Source of the DNA: Pectobacterium versatile | GTDB lineage: Bacteria; Pseudomonadota; Gammaproteobacteria; Enterobacterales; Enterobacteriaceae | Reading direction: 5' to 3' | Assembly: GCF_020166435.1 (NCBI RefSeq) | Contig: NZ_JAINZP010000005.1 | Span: forward strand, 124,001-188,000 | DNA length: 64,000 nucleotides | Shown here: positions 29,756-40,371 of the stretch, piece by piece | How the letters are laid out: each line of letters opens with the position of its first letter | How positions within the stretch are numbered: position 1 is the first letter of the stretch | Notes under the pieces: model-generated | Seen by the model: only the letters and a program-made list of their open reading frames with translations | What the model was told of the DNA's origin: nothing | Database searches by the model: none | Translations under genes and position numbers: made by a program

Positions 29756-31825
29756 TTATTGCAGGACGGAAATATCCGCAACCTGCAAGAACAGTTCGCG
29801 CAGTTGGCTCAGCAGCGTCAGGCGGTTCACTCGAACCTGCTCATCTTCCGCCATGACCATCACCTGATCGAAGAACGCATCGACAGGTTCACGCAGTGAG
29901 GCCAGCTCAACCAGCGCTTCCTGATAGCGACCTTCAGCAAACAGCGGCGTCAGTTTGTCGCGCAACACGACAAGGTGCGTTGCCAGCGTAATTTCCGCCG
30001 CGTCTTTCAATACGGCAGCATTGACGCTCTCGTTCAGCGTATCGGTAGACTTCGCCAGAATGTTGGAAACGCGCTTGTTAGCCGCTGCCAGCGCCGCTGC
30101 GGCATCCAGCGAACGGAAGTGGCTGACGGCTTTGACGCGGGCATCGAAATCAGCCGGACGGGTAGGACGACGCGCCAATACCGCCTGAATGGTATCCACG
30201 CTGTGGCCTTCTTCCTGATACCAAGCACGGAAGCGGCCGAGCATGAACTCAATCACGTCATCCACAACCTTGGCGTTAGACAGCTTATCGCCATACAAAC
30301 GCACCGCTTCTTCGGTCAGCGTCTGCAAATCGAGCGGCAGACGTTTCTCGACGATGATGCGCAGCACGCCGAGAGCGGCACGACGTAGCGCAAACGGATC
30401 TTTGTCACCTTTCGGGTGTTGCCCGATGCCAAAAATCCCTGCCAGCGAATCCATCTTGTCGGCAATTGCCAGCGCACACGCCACCGCAGAAGACGGCAGT
30501 TCGTCACCCGCAAAGCGCGGCTGATATTGCTCATTCAACGCAACGGCAACATCTTCCGCTTCGCCATCATGACGCGCATAGTGCATCCCCATCACGCCCT
30601 GCGTGTCGGTGAATTCGAACACCATGTTGGTCATCAGGTCACACTTCGACAGCAGACCAGCACGCTTTGCGTGATCCACATCGGCACCAATCTGGCCAGC
30701 AACCCAGCCAGCCAGCGCCTGAATACGGTCAGTTTTGTCGCGCAATGAACCTAACTGCTGCTGGAACAAGACGGTTTCCAGACGCGGTAGGTGATCTTCC
30801 AAACGCTTCTTACGGTCGGTATTGAAGAAGAATTCGGCGTCAGCCAGACGCGGGCGCACCACTTTTTCGTTACCGGAAATAATCTGCTGTGGATCTTTGG
30901 ATTCGATATTGGCAACAAAGATGAAGTTTGGCAGCAGATTGCCGCTGTTGTCGTAAACCGGGAAATACTTCTGGTCACCTTTCATGGTGTAAACCAGCGC
31001 TTCGGACGGCACAGCGAGGAATTTTTCTTCAAATTTCGCGGTCAGCACCACTGGCCATTCCACCAGCGAGGTGACTTCTTCCAGCAGGCTGTCGCTCAGA
31101 TCGGCATTACCACCAATCTTGCGTGCAGCTTCTTCTGCATCAGCTTTGATTTTCGCTTTACGCGCATCGTAGTCGGCAACGACTTTACCGCGCTCCAGCA
31201 GAATCTGCGGATACTGTTCGGCATTATCGATCGTAAATTCAGCTTCACCCATAAAGCGGTGGCCGCGAATAGTACGAGCGGAATCGATACCCAATACCTG
31301 GCCAGGGATCAGTTCTTCACCCAGCAGCATGGTTACAGTGTGCACCGGGCGCACAAACTGCGTTTCTTTGTCGCTCCAGCGCATCAATTTTGGAATCGGC
31401 AACTTCGATAATGCGGTGCTTACCATGCCAGCCAGCAGCGCCTGCGCCTGTTCGCCTTTCGCGTGGGCGCGATACAGCAGCCACTCGCCTTTGTCAGTCG
31501 TCAAACGTTCAGCTTGCTCAACGGTGATACCACAGCCACGCGCCCAGCCTTCTGCTGCTTTGGTCGGTTTGCCTTCTGCATCAAACGCTTGTGAAATCGC
31601 CGGACCACGTTTTTCTACTTCACGATCGGGCTGAGACGCGCTTAAGCGTGCCACTTTCAGCGCCAAACGGCGCGGCGCGGCAAACCAGCTTACGTCACCG
31701 TGTGCCAGATTAGCGGCATCCAGCTCCGCAGTGAAATTCGCGGCAAAGGATTCTGCCAGATTACGGAGAGCCTTCGGCGGCAGCTCTTCCGTGCCAATTT
31801 CCACCAGAAAAGTCTTGTCAGTCAT
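29756..31825 (-). CDS. glyS: Glycyl-tRNA synthetase beta subunit
   Basis: A 689-residue subunit, the same length as E. coli GlyS. It starts [16 protein letters not shown] and contains [24 protein letters not shown] and [13 protein letters not shown] in the HD-like and B3/B4-type domains, with an anticodon-binding C-terminus. The alpha2beta2 enzyme charges tRNA-Gly. It is co-transcribed with glyQ, 9 nt apart. Confidence 0.97.
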   Translation of the reverse strand: MTDKTFLVEIGTEELPPKALRNLAESFAANFTAELDAANLAHGDVSWFAAPRRLALKVARLSASQPDREVEKRGPAISQAFDAEGKPTKAAEGWARGCGITVEQAERLTTDKGEWLLYRAHAKGEQAQALLAGMVSTALSKLPIPKLMRWSDKETQFVRPVHTVTMLLGEELIPGQVLGIDSARTIRGHRFMGEAEFTIDNAEQYPQILLERGKVVADYDARKAKIKADAEEAARKIGGNADLSDSLLEEVTSLVEWPVVLTAKFEEKFLAVPSEALVYTMKGDQKYFPVYDNSGNLLPNFIFVANIESKDPQQIISGNEKVVRPRLADAEFFFNTDRKKRLEDHLPRLETVLFQQQLGSLRDKTDRIQALAGWVAGQIGADVDHAKRAGLLSKCDLMTNMVFEFTDTQGVMGMHYARHDGEAEDVAVALNEQYQPRFAGDELPSSAVACALAIADKMDSLAGIFGIGQHPKGDKDPFALRRAALGVLRIIVEKRLPLDLQTLTEEAVRLYGDKLSNAKVVDDVIEFMLGRFRAWYQEEGHSVDTIQAVLARRPTRPADFDARVKAVSHFRSLDAAAALAAANKRVSNILAKSTDTLNESVNAAVLKDAAEITLATHLVVLRDKLTPLFAEGRYQEALVELASLREPVDAFFDQVMVMAEDEQVRVNRLTLLSQLRELFLQVADISVLQ

Positions 31826-31834
31826 CGCTGCCTC

Positions 31835-32749
31835 TTAGCTCTCTTTCTTATTACACATCGGGAAACCCAGCGCCTCACGCGAGGCATAGTAGGCTTCCGC
31901 AACCGCTTTGGTCAGGGTACGAATACGCAGAATGTAGCGTTGGCGTTCGGTAACCGAGATCGCTTTACGCGCATCCAGCAGGTTAAAGCTGTGCGCCGCT
32001 TTCAGAATGCGTTCGTAAGCCGGTAAAGGCAGCGGTTTTTCCAGCGCCAGCAGATGCTGCGCTTCTTTCTCATATTGTTCGAAGCAGCTGAACAGGAAAT
32101 CGACATCAGCGTGTTCAAAGTTGTAGGTCGATTGCTCGACTTCGTTTTGATGGAACACATCGCCGTAGGTGGTTTTCCCTAACGGGCCATCGCTCCAGAC
32201 CAGATCGTAAACGCTATCGACGCCCTGAATGTACATCGCCAGACGTTCCAGACCGTAGGTGATCTCGCCGGTCACGGGTTTACATTCCAAACCGCCAACC
32301 TGCTGGAAGTAGGTAAACTGCGTGACTTCCATACCGTTCAACCAGACTTCCCAGCCCAGGCCCCATGCGCCCAGCGTCGGGTTTTCCCAGTTGTCTTCCA
32401 CGAAGCGGATATCGTGAATGGTCGGATCCATGCCCAGCTCTTTCAGAGAACCGAGATACAGCTCCTGAATATTTTCCGGTGATGGCTTAATGACGACCTG
32501 AAACTGGTAATAGTGCTGTAAGCGGTTCGGGTTTTCACCATAGCGCCCATCGGTCGGACGACGAGAAGGCTGCACATAGGCAGCGGCCATCGGTTCTGGC
32601 CCCAGTGCCCGCAGGCAGGTCATTGGATGTGAAGTGCCTGCGCCGACTTCCATGTCCAATGGTTGAACAATGGTGCAGCCCTGGCGAGCCCAATAATCCT
32701 GTAACGTCAGGATCAGGCCCTGGAAGGTCTTGGTATCAAACTTTTGCAT
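31835..32749 (-). CDS. glyQ: Glycyl-tRNA synthetase alpha subunit
   Basis: A 304-residue class II catalytic subunit (E. coli 303), nearly identical at the start ([20 protein letters not shown]). Motifs include [37 protein letters not shown] and [16 protein letters not shown]. The start is ATG 32749; the frame continues 37 codons upstream into promoter sequence. Confidence 0.97.
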   Translation of the reverse strand: MQKFDTKTFQGLILTLQDYWARQGCTIVQPLDMEVGAGTSHPMTCLRALGPEPMAAAYVQPSRRPTDGRYGENPNRLQHYYQFQVVIKPSPENIQELYLGSLKELGMDPTIHDIRFVEDNWENPTLGAWGLGWEVWLNGMEVTQFTYFQQVGGLECKPVTGEITYGLERLAMYIQGVDSVYDLVWSDGPLGKTTYGDVFHQNEVEQSTYNFEHADVDFLFSCFEQYEKEAQHLLALEKPLPLPAYERILKAAHSFNLLDARKAISVTERQRYILRIRTLTKAVAEAYYASREALGFPMCNKKES

Positions 32750-32876
32750 GTTGGATTCGCGCGCGATACAAGTGGATTTATAAGGAATGCGCCAGTATAC
32801 CCTCTGACCGCAAGATATACAGCCAGAATGCGGCAACAAGTGCAAATCCCCCGTCATCATCTTTCAAATTTCAGGA

Positions 32877-33683
32877 TCAGCCTGAAAAAACGGTCTGCAA
32901 CATCTTCAGGCTCAGCAGCAACAGCAACGCGGCAAAGGCCTTCTTCAGCGTCGCCACGGGCAGACGGTGCGCCAGACGAGCACCAACGGGCGCGGTGAAG
33001 AAGCTGACGGCAGAAATCAGGAGAACGGCGGGCAGAGACACATAGCCGACGCTGTAGTCAGGTAATCCCGTCGTCGACCAGCCGTTAATCATGTAGCCCA
33101 GCGCGCCGGAAAGGGCGATCGGTAGCCCTACTGCTGCGGAGGTGCCAATCGCCTGCTGAATACGGACGTTACACCACGTCAGGAACGGCACGGTGAGCGA
33201 CCCGCCGCCGATCGCCACCAGCGCCGAAATACTGCCAATCACCAATCCCGCCAGCGAAACGCCTGCCGTACCGGGCAACTGGCGCTGCGGTTTTGGTTTG
33301 ATATTCAGCACCATTTGCAGCGAAACGTAGGCCATAAAGCAGGAAAAAAAGATCGCCAGCGCCCGTGTCGGTAACAGCGTCGCCAGCCAGGTGGCCGCGA
33401 ATGTCCCGATCAGGATGGCAGGCGTAATCCGCATCACCACTGGCCAAAGCACCGCCTGATGCTGATGATGGGTACGCAGGCTGGAAATTGCCGTGACGAC
33501 GATGGCCGCCATTGACGTTCCCAACGCCAGATGTACCAAATGTGTATTATCTACGCCCTGCGCAGCAAACAGCGCCGTCAGCACTGGCACCATAATGCCG
33601 CCGCCGCCAATGCCCAATAATCCCGCCATAAAACCTACTACCGCGCCTAATGCCAGATAGGCTGCTATCCACTCTACTGCCAT
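32877..33683 (-). CDS. TauE/SafE (TSUP) family membrane transporter
   Basis: A 268-residue inner-membrane protein with about eight hydrophobic helices. The two TSUP signature repeats are visible: FMAGLLGIGGGGIMVPVL near the N-terminus and SALVAIGGGSLTVPFL in the second half. TSUP proteins export or import small organosulfur or organic anions (sulfite, sulfoacetate, taurine); the substrate here is unknown. It ends 127 bp upstream of glyQ and may be read through into it, but the link is probably only positional. Confidence 0.82.
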   Translation of the reverse strand: MAVEWIAAYLALGAVVGFMAGLLGIGGGGIMVPVLTALFAAQGVDNTHLVHLALGTSMAAIVVTAISSLRTHHQHQAVLWPVVMRITPAILIGTFAATWLATLLPTRALAIFFSCFMAYVSLQMVLNIKPKPQRQLPGTAGVSLAGLVIGSISALVAIGGGSLTVPFLTWCNVRIQQAIGTSAAVGLPIALSGALGYMINGWSTTGLPDYSVGYVSLPAVLLISAVSFFTAPVGARLAHRLPVATLKKAFAALLLLLSLKMLQTVFSG

Positions 33684-34049
33684 TCCCTGTACCCCTGTCT
33701 CTGTCTATACCCGTCATACTTCAAGCTGCTTGTGCGTTGGCTGCCCTTACTCACCCCAGTCACTTACCTGAGTAAGCTCCTGGGGACTCGCGCGGTTGCC
33801 GCCTTCACGCAACTCGAATTATTTAGGGTATTGCTTTTCTTATGATCGATTAAACAGCCCTGAGCTGTTGGCAAAGCATTATTCACGATTCCGCGACGAC
33901 TTTCCGCCCCATCCTCAAACGACTTTTCATATCTGCGAGCACGCCCGCAAAACACTGGTTGCATATACAGCACCGTAAATGCCATGATCGAAGCCTACTT
34001 GTAACAGACTGCCTTACAATGAACAGCTCACCATAATCAGGAGAAAGGT
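33684..34049. other. Intergenic region before tag
   Basis: A 366-bp gap: an inverted ERIC (33707-33831), then about 215 bp without a recognisable gene, including the tag promoter and the AGGAGAAAGGT Shine-Dalgarno. Confidence 0.65.
33707..33831 (-). repeat. ERIC element, full length (copy 6, inverted)
   Basis: A 125-bp copy in reverse orientation, beginning ATACCCGTCATACTTCAAGC and ending CTCGAATTATTTAGGGTAT. Its centre (AGTCACTTACCTGAGTAAGC, then TCCTGGGGACTC) closely matches the ERIC consensus used for ERIC-PCR primers. Confidence 0.92.
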
Positions 34050-34613
34050 ATGCAACGCTGCGGCTGGGTGACACAAGACACCTTATATCAGGATTATCAC
34101 GATAACGAGTGGGGGAAGCCCTGCACCGACAGCCAGAAGCTGTTTGAGTTACTGTGTCTGGAGGGCCAGCAGGCCGGTCTTTCCTGGATCACCGTCCTGA
34201 AAAAACGCGAAGGCTATCGTCGTTGCTTCCACCAGTTCGATCCTGAGCAAGTGGCACAGATGACGCAGGATGACGTGGACCGGTTGGTGCAGGACAGCGG
34301 CATTATCCGCCATCGCGGGAAAATCGAGGCGATTATCACCAATGCAAAAGTGTGGGTGGAGATGGAAAGTCAGGGTGAGAGCTTCTCGCACTTCATTTGG
34401 TCTTTTGTCGAGCACCAACCGCGTCTCAATCACCCGGCTTCGCTCGCCGAGGTTCCCGCCAAAACGGACGTTTCAGATGCCATGTCAAAAGCCCTTAAGA
34501 AACGCGGCTTCAAATTTATCGGTTCAACCATCTGTTATGCCTTCATGCAGGCGGGTGGATTGGTCAACGACCATGTAACAGACTGCTTTTGTCATCAGGA
34601 AAGCCCCTCATGA
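34050..34613 (+). CDS. tag: 3-methyladenine DNA glycosylase I
   Basis: A 187-residue DNA repair enzyme, the E. coli length. Zinc ligands C4, H17 and the C-terminal H/C pair in NDHVTDCFCH are present; DNEWGKPCTDSQKLFELLCLEGQQAGLSW is the HhH-family core. It excises 3-methyladenine from alkylated DNA. Its stop overlaps the start of the yiaC remnant (ATGA). Confidence 0.95.
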   Translation: MQRCGWVTQDTLYQDYHDNEWGKPCTDSQKLFELLCLEGQQAGLSWITVLKKREGYRRCFHQFDPEQVAQMTQDDVDRLVQDSGIIRHRGKIEAIITNAKVWVEMESQGESFSHFIWSFVEHQPRLNHPASLAEVPAKTDVSDAMSKALKKRGFKFIGSTICYAFMQAGGLVNDHVTDCFCHQESPS

Positions 34614-35052
34614 TTCGTCCTTACCTCGACCACGACCTTGCGCCGCTGATGCAGCTTTGGCTAAAGAGCACCACGCTGGCGCATCCGTTTATTCGTGAAG
34701 GTTTATTCATGAAGATGACGGGCGAGAAAGTGCCAGCGCGGTACGTGAGATCTATATTCCCGAGTCGCAAACCTGGGTTTATGAAGAGCAAGGAAGCCTC
34801 ATCGGCTTTATCAGCGTGCTGGAGGCACGGTTCATCGGCGCGCTGTTTGTGGAACAAGCCTATTATGGCAAGCAGATTGGGACTGCGCTGATCCAGCATG
34901 TTCAGGCACAGTACTCCTTACTCAGTCTGGAAGTGTATCAGCAGAATACGCGCGCCTGCCGGTTCTACCATAAGCAGGGATTTGTCGTTGTTGAGGAAAA
35001 CCTCAATCAGGATACACAGGCCACGGCGCTGATCATGCAGTGGACGAAATAG
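34610..35052 (+). pseudogene. yiaC: yiaC, GNAT N-acetyltransferase, frameshifted by a 14-bp duplication
   Basis: The 5' part (MIRPYLDHDLAPLMQLWLKS...HPFI) reads in one frame, and the rest (REIYIPESQTWVYEEQG...FVEQAYYGKQIGTALIQHVQ...MQWTK) in another. The break coincides with a tandem 14-bp repeat at 34687-34714. Removing one unit restores a single frame of about 142 residues whose spacing matches E. coli YiaC (146 residues), a GNAT lysine acetyltransferase. The acetyl-CoA loop (YYGKQIGTAL) is intact, so the lesion looks recent. An internal start in the 3' frame (ATG at 34816, 78 residues) might give a partial product. Translational coupling to tag (ATGA) is retained. Confidence 0.85.
34687..34714 (+). 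repeat. 14-bp tandem duplication in yiaC
   Basis: GTTTATTCGTGAAG is followed immediately by GTTTATTCATGAAG (13 of 14 identical). It shifts the frame of yiaC. Confidence 0.92.
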
Positions 35053-35120
35053 GGAGCAGCAGCCAACACCACTCCCTCCGATTCAATCGATCACCTCTGA
35101 GTCATCGACTCAACGGGAGA

Positions 35121-37082
35121 TCAGAAGGTTGTCCAGTTATCGCTCCCGTTGTCCCGCGATGCTAGCGTCGGCAGGCGAGGCGCGGCCTTGCTGCCCGAAT
35201 TCCCGTTACCGGTGTTCGACCCTTGCAGCCTTGGCAGACCCGCAACATCCGAATCAGAGATGCGGAAAACCGACATCAGTTTTGCCAACTTCGAGGCCTG
35301 TTCCTGCAACGAATTCGCCGCGGCAGAGGATTCGCTCACCATAGAGGCATTCTGCTGGATGGTGGTATCCATTTCAGCCACTGCACTGCCGATTTGTGCA
35401 ATACCGCGGCTCTGCTCATCCGATGCTGAGGAAATTTCTCCCATGATGTCATTCACACGGCTCACAGAAGCCACAATGTCATCCATCGTCGTCCCCGCCT
35501 GAGAAACCAGCGCAGTTCCGGTATCTACGCGCGAAACCGATTCTGAGATCAGGCTTTCGATCTCTTTTGCCGCCTGTGAACTGCGCTGCGCAAGACTACG
35601 AACTTCACTGGCGACCACCGCGAAGCCTCGCCCTTGTTCACCGGCTCGGGCTGCTTCCACCGCGGCGTTCAATGCCAGAATATTGGTTTGGAACGCGATG
35701 CTATTAATCACCGTCGTGATATCAGAGATCTTCTTCGAACTCCCTGAAATATCGCTCATGGTGTTAATCACGCGGTTAATAATATCCCCGCCACGATTGG
35801 CATTGGTTGAGGCTTCTCCGGCAATCTGGCTGGCATGTCGGGCATTATCGGCGTTGTTCTTCACGGTAGCCGTTAATTCTTCCATGCTGGCTGCCGTTTC
35901 TACAATCGCCGCTGATTGCTGCTCAGTACGCGATGACAAATCATTATTGCCCGATGCGATGTCAGAAGAAGCGCTCTCAACGCTGTACACGCTTTGACGA
36001 ATATCAGTCATTAAATGACGTAATTTCTCCGTCATCACCATCATGGCCGTCGTTAATTGTCCCAGTTCATCATGCCGTTCAACCGTGACAGTCGCTGAAA
36101 GATCGCCACCAGCAATCCGTTCTGCCAGCTTCAGGTTGGTGATAATAGGTCGGGTAATTTGTCGAGTAACAGACCATGCGATCAGTAAACCGAATACGAT
36201 GGCAATCGCTCCTAGAATCAGCGTTTGCAGTACGGAGCTATTGATAATGTCATCATTCTTCGCGCCGAGCTTTTGCAGAATACTGCCGATATCGCTCGTC
36301 ATTCTGTCTCCGGTTGCCCGGAATTTAACATCTGTCGTTTTTAACTGCCCCAGCCGCGCGTAATACTGCTCTGCCGTTTGATGATAATTTTCAAATGCTT
36401 GCCAAAATGTGTCTACAACGCGACGGCGATCGCCACTGACCGACGATGCCAATGCATCGTAGGCTACCTTAGATTCAGCGTAGACCTGCTTCTGCGCGTT
36501 AAACGCGGCTTCACTATTCTCTCGTTGTAAGGTGTAGGTGCTGTTGACCAGTTTCAGAAACAGCAGCGAGAGAGCGTCCTTCTGCGTAGACAACGCATTT
36601 TCATCCGCACCGACAGAGAGAGTAGTCATAAATGCCGTTAACGCATCGGAGGCATTCATCTGGCTGATTTTCTTTGCCGTCTCAACCACCGCATTTGCGG
36701 CAGTTTTCATGGTATTCAGATCGGTATCATAATCTGCAAAATCTTGATCAAGTTTTTTAAAATCAGACAGATATTCTGTTTCCCACGTGAGTGCTTTCGC
36801 TTTTTCTTTTTGCTGGCTTGCCTGACTAATGTAGGTATTGAGATTCTTGATATTGTCATCTGCAAAAGTGAATGAATATTTTACCCTCGCCATTTTTGAC
36901 TGATCGAGATAGTGATTCATTTCATTCAAAATTGTCGTTTTAACATACAGATCGTGGATGATAAAAAATCGTACAGCGCCAACGCCAGACGCGATCATGA
37001 CCAACAACAGGACAATCCCGAAACCGCCATACAGCTTATGAGAAACCTTGAGGTTACTCATAATCCTGGTAAAAAAATGCAT
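35121..37082 (-). CDS. Methyl-accepting chemotaxis protein with C-terminal NWTTF
   Basis: A 653-residue chemoreceptor. TM1 is at about 18-43, a helical periplasmic sensor at about 44-300, TM2 at about 302-325, then HAMP and a signalling hairpin ([20 protein letters not shown]). It ends NGSDNWTTF, a CheR/CheB-tethering pentapeptide variant of NWETF, unlike the other receptor here. I choose ATG 37082 after GGGGACGGA; ATG 37061 ([10 protein letters not shown]) is also plausible. Ligand unknown. It lies behind its own sigma-28 promoter. Confidence 0.92.
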   Translation of the reverse strand: MHFFTRIMSNLKVSHKLYGGFGIVLLLVMIASGVGAVRFFIIHDLYVKTTILNEMNHYLDQSKMARVKYSFTFADDNIKNLNTYISQASQQKEKAKALTWETEYLSDFKKLDQDFADYDTDLNTMKTAANAVVETAKKISQMNASDALTAFMTTLSVGADENALSTQKDALSLLFLKLVNSTYTLQRENSEAAFNAQKQVYAESKVAYDALASSVSGDRRRVVDTFWQAFENYHQTAEQYYARLGQLKTTDVKFRATGDRMTSDIGSILQKLGAKNDDIINSSVLQTLILGAIAIVFGLLIAWSVTRQITRPIITNLKLAERIAGGDLSATVTVERHDELGQLTTAMMVMTEKLRHLMTDIRQSVYSVESASSDIASGNNDLSSRTEQQSAAIVETAASMEELTATVKNNADNARHASQIAGEASTNANRGGDIINRVINTMSDISGSSKKISDITTVINSIAFQTNILALNAAVEAARAGEQGRGFAVVASEVRSLAQRSSQAAKEIESLISESVSRVDTGTALVSQAGTTMDDIVASVSRVNDIMGEISSASDEQSRGIAQIGSAVAEMDTTIQQNASMVSESSAAANSLQEQASKLAKLMSVFRISDSDVAGLPRLQGSNTGNGNSGSKAAPRLPTLASRDNGSDNWTTF

Positions 37083-37441
37083 TTCCGTCCCCCCCATTAA
37101 CAAACCATGTCTAAAAATCGCCATGCCTAAAACATCCCGGTAGATAGGGTTATCGGTTTTTAACGGTAATGCTTTATCTGAAAATGAGTGATAGTAATCA
37201 CAAAGGAAATATATTAATCAATTAACCACAAAGGGATTTCATGACTATCGTGGAGCACCCTGTATGCGGCGGTGATGCATCTATATGCGATCGTTCATCA
37301 TACCCATCGTGCAAATCCCCCATTAATTACGGTTAACCTTGGGCAGATGCGGGGGCGGTATCGCTTGCAGTCTCTCGCCAGCTACGCGATTATTCGATGA
37401 GCTATTTCTACGTTAACTTCCTTAATCTGCTGGAGTTTGTG
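37083..37441. other. Divergent region between chemoreceptor and ghrB
   Basis: A 359-bp gap with the receptor's sigma-28 promoter (37150-37176) and the ghrB promoter. GGAG at 37431-37434 is the ghrB ribosome-binding site. No gene. Confidence 0.65.
37150..37176 (-). promoter_or_regulatory. Sigma-28 (FliA) promoter of second chemoreceptor
   Basis: Read on the minus strand: TAAAGCAT, 11 nt, ACCGATAA. Thirteen of sixteen bases match the consensus with exact spacing. It lies about 70 bp upstream of the receptor start. Confidence 0.82.
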
Positions 37442-38404
37442 ATGAAACCTAGCGTTATCCTGTATAAAAAAGTGGCTGACGATCTACGCGCTCGTTTAGA
37501 CCAACACTTCACCGTCACTGAACTTGACGCCTTTCCCTCACTCGACCACCCCGCTCTGGCAACGGCCGAAGGCATCATTGGTTCCGGCGGTAAAGTCGAT
37601 AAAGACTTCCTGCAACACGCACCGCGTTTACGCGCGGCTTCCACCATTTCTGTTGGTTACGACACCTTTAACGTCGACGCGCTGAATGAAAAAGGGGTGA
37701 TTCTCATGCACACCCCAACCGTGCTGACGGAAACCGTAGCGGATACGGTTCTGGCACTGATGCTCGCCAGCGCACGCCGGGTCGTGGAAGTGGCTGAGCG
37801 GGTCAAAGCGGGTGAATGGAAAGGGGGCGTCGGCAGCGACTGGTTTGGCACTGACGTTCACCATAAAACCATCGGTATTCTGGGGATGGGCCGCATTGGT
37901 CTGGCCGTCGCGCAACGCGCCCACTTTGGTTTCAGCATGCCGGTTCTGTACAACGCGCGCCGCCATCACGCCGAAGCGGAGCAGCGTTTTAATGCCCGTC
38001 ACTGCGATCTCGATACGCTATTGGCCGAGTCTGATTTCCTCTGTATCACGCTGCCGCTCACTGCGGAAACGCACCATCTCATTGGCCGCGAACAGCTGGC
38101 AAAAATGAAACCCAGCGCCATTTTGATTAATATCGGTCGTGGTGCCGTCGTGGATGAAGACGCGCTAACGGAAGCCCTGGTGAAAGGAACCATTCAGGGC
38201 GCGGGTCTGGATGTTTTTGTCAAAGAACCGCTGCCCGTCGATTCTCCGCTGCTGGATTTACCTAACGTGGTGGCGCTGCCGCACATCGGTTCTGCCACGC
38301 ACGAAACCCGTTACGACATGGCTGCCTGCGCCGTTGACAACCTGATTGCCGCCCTGAGCGGTCAGGTCAAAGAAAACTGCGTGAATCCGCAGGTTTTGAA
38401 ATAG
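37442..38404 (+). CDS. ghrB: Glyoxylate/hydroxypyruvate/2-ketogluconate reductase GhrB
   Basis: A 320-residue D-2-hydroxyacid dehydrogenase (E. coli 324). The NAD(P) loop is [29 protein letters not shown] and [12 protein letters not shown] hold the catalytic Arg, Glu and His of this family. It reduces 2-ketogluconate, hydroxypyruvate and glyoxylate. ATG 37442 (MKPSVILYK) follows GGAG; the frame begins 15 codons earlier. Confidence 0.94.
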   Translation: MKPSVILYKKVADDLRARLDQHFTVTELDAFPSLDHPALATAEGIIGSGGKVDKDFLQHAPRLRAASTISVGYDTFNVDALNEKGVILMHTPTVLTETVADTVLALMLASARRVVEVAERVKAGEWKGGVGSDWFGTDVHHKTIGILGMGRIGLAVAQRAHFGFSMPVLYNARRHHAEAEQRFNARHCDLDTLLAESDFLCITLPLTAETHHLIGREQLAKMKPSAILINIGRGAVVDEDALTEALVKGTIQGAGLDVFVKEPLPVDSPLLDLPNVVALPHIGSATHETRYDMAACAVDNLIAALSGQVKENCVNPQVLK

Positions 38405-38706
38405 CCTTAAGTCGACCTTAGCGCTGCGACGACGCTTTCGCAGCGCTGCTTTTCCCGCTCACCAAGCCCATCATCACACGCGAAACGCTGCGATTTCTCG
38501 CAAAAACCACGCTTTTTCCTAACTAAAAACTGGATAACCAATACCAGTATTGTTCTTTGCTGTTTCCTACCTCCTATGGAAGTATCGGCTGTAACGAGCG
38601 GTTAACGTCTTCTGCTGTATTCCCCGTTTCAGGACGTAATCGATACGCATATTCACCTGATAAAAAACAAATTTAATAAAAACCATCACATGTAGGGAAA
38701 ACCATC
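38405..38706. other. ghrB / ABC operon intergenic region
   Basis: A 302-bp gap with the ghrB terminator (38420-38453) and the promoter region of the next operon. No recognisable operator. Confidence 0.6.
38420..38453 (+). terminator. Terminator of ghrB
   Basis: The 9-bp stem AGCGCTGCG / CGCAGCGCT is followed by GCTTTTC. It lies 16 bp after the ghrB stop. Confidence 0.72.
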
Positions 38707-40344
38707 GTGGCGACTTTTTTGCATCCTCATCAGAAACTCACTATTTTTGCCTCATTGCTCCTTCTGGGTGGTGCGCTGGGCGCACAGGCAGCGAACGACG
38801 CGCCGAAAATCGGCGGCACGCTAATTTATCTAGAGCAGCAGGCGCACACCAATCTCTATACGCCAGCAGGCGGGTTTTATCCGAACGGCGGCATCCTCAA
38901 CCAGATCACCGATAAACTGACGTACCAGAACCCAGAAACGCTGGAGGTCGAACCGTGGATTGCGGAATCCTGGACCATTAACGCGGATAACACCGAATAC
39001 ACGTTCAAGATTCGTCCCGGCGTCAGCTTCTCTGACGGCACCCCGCTGGATGCCAACGCGGTAGCGAAAAACTTCGATACCTACGGCTTGGGGAATACAG
39101 CGCTCAACCAGCCGATTTCCGAGGTCATCAATAACTACCTGCGCAGTGAAGTCATCGATCCGCTCACGGTGAAATTTTACTTTAAGAAGCCGTCTCCGGG
39201 CTTTCTGCAAGGTACTGCGACCATCGGTTCCGGTCTGGTGTCTCTCAGTACGCTTGAACGTAATTTCAATCAGTTAGGCAATGCTAAAAACATTATTGGC
39301 TCCGGCCCGTTCGTGGTGAGCAGCGAGAAACTGGGACGCGAACTGAAACTGACCGCCCGTAAGGATTACAACTGGGCTCCGGTTAAATCGAAGCATCAGG
39401 GGCGTGCCTATCTGGACGGCATTACCTATCTGGTGACCCCGGAAGACAGCGTGCGTATTGGCGCGCTGGTATCGGGTCAGGCGGACTTCATTCGTCAGAT
39501 CCAAGCCTATGATGAGAAACGGGTGCAGAGTCAGGGCTTCAATCTTTATGCCCCACCGACACGCGGCGTCAATAACAGCGTCGTATTCCGCCCGGATAAC
39601 CCACTGGTCGCCGATATACGCGTGCGTAAAGCGCTGCTGCACGCCACCAACACCAAAGAGATCATTGATACGCTGTTCTCGGACAACTACCCACAGGCCA
39701 CGTCACCGCTGGCTAAAACCGCCGCAGGCTATGTCGATCTCTCCAGCAAACTCACGTTCGATCCCGCGCAGGCCAACAAACTGTTAGATGAAGCAGGCTG
39801 GAAAACTGGTTCACAGGGATTGCGGCAGAAAGACGGCAAAACGCTGGAGCTAACCGCCTATGAATCCCTGCCGCAGCCGCAGAACAAAGAAACCCTACAG
39901 CTGGTTTCTCAGCAGTGGGCAAAAGTCGGCGTAAAGCTGAACGTGCTGGCGGGTGACGCAGGCAGCAAGACCGTCGATAGCCTCGATCCGCTGAAAACGG
40001 GCGTTGCTCCAGCGATGGTAGGCCGTGCCGACCCAGATGTACTGAAAAGCCAATATTACCCGACGGTACGCAACGTCCTGCTGCAAAAAGGCGGCTCCAG
40101 CGACAAGGTGAACACCTTTGTCGATACGCATCTTAATACGCTGCTGGATGGCATCGCCGCTGAGACCGACCGCAGCAAGCGACTGGCGCTGGTCGGAGAG
40201 GTACAGAGCTACCTGATCGATCAGGCCTACGTCATCCCTATTTTTGAAGAGCCGCAGGTGTTTGCGGGCGCGCCCACCACAAAAGGCATCGCGTTTGAAG
40301 CCGTTGGTCGCCCCAGCTTTTACAACACCTGGCTGGATAAGTAA
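38707..40344 (+). CDS. Peptide/nickel-type ABC transporter substrate-binding protein (KPN_01854-like)
   Basis: A 545-residue family-5 extracellular solute-binding protein. It starts at GTG 38707; the signal peptide (FASLLLLGGALGAQA, cleavage before ANDAPK at about residue 29) directs it to the periplasm. IGGTLIYLEQQAHTNLYTP and GVSFSDGTPLDANAVAKNFD are typical of this family. The linked flavin monooxygenase and CMD/AhpD gene mark it as the binding protein of the uncharacterised KPN_01854/KPN_01858/Avi_7169-type system rather than a standard dipeptide system. First gene of a six-gene operon. Substrate unknown. Confidence 0.87.
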   Translation: MATFLHPHQKLTIFASLLLLGGALGAQAANDAPKIGGTLIYLEQQAHTNLYTPAGGFYPNGGILNQITDKLTYQNPETLEVEPWIAESWTINADNTEYTFKIRPGVSFSDGTPLDANAVAKNFDTYGLGNTALNQPISEVINNYLRSEVIDPLTVKFYFKKPSPGFLQGTATIGSGLVSLSTLERNFNQLGNAKNIIGSGPFVVSSEKLGRELKLTARKDYNWAPVKSKHQGRAYLDGITYLVTPEDSVRIGALVSGQADFIRQIQAYDEKRVQSQGFNLYAPPTRGVNNSVVFRPDNPLVADIRVRKALLHATNTKEIIDTLFSDNYPQATSPLAKTAAGYVDLSSKLTFDPAQANKLLDEAGWKTGSQGLRQKDGKTLELTAYESLPQPQNKETLQLVSQQWAKVGVKLNVLAGDAGSKTVDSLDPLKTGVAPAMVGRADPDVLKSQYYPTVRNVLLQKGGSSDKVNTFVDTHLNTLLDGIAAETDRSKRLALVGEVQSYLIDQAYVIPIFEEPQVFAGAPTTKGIAFEAVGRPSFYNTWLDK

Positions 40345-40371
40345 CACAGAAGAAAGAGGGAGGAGATCATC

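Noticed and set aside
32750..32860. Longer N-terminus of glyQ
   Set aside because: The extra 37 codons do not resemble GlyQ, while ATG 32749 gives the family length and conserved start.
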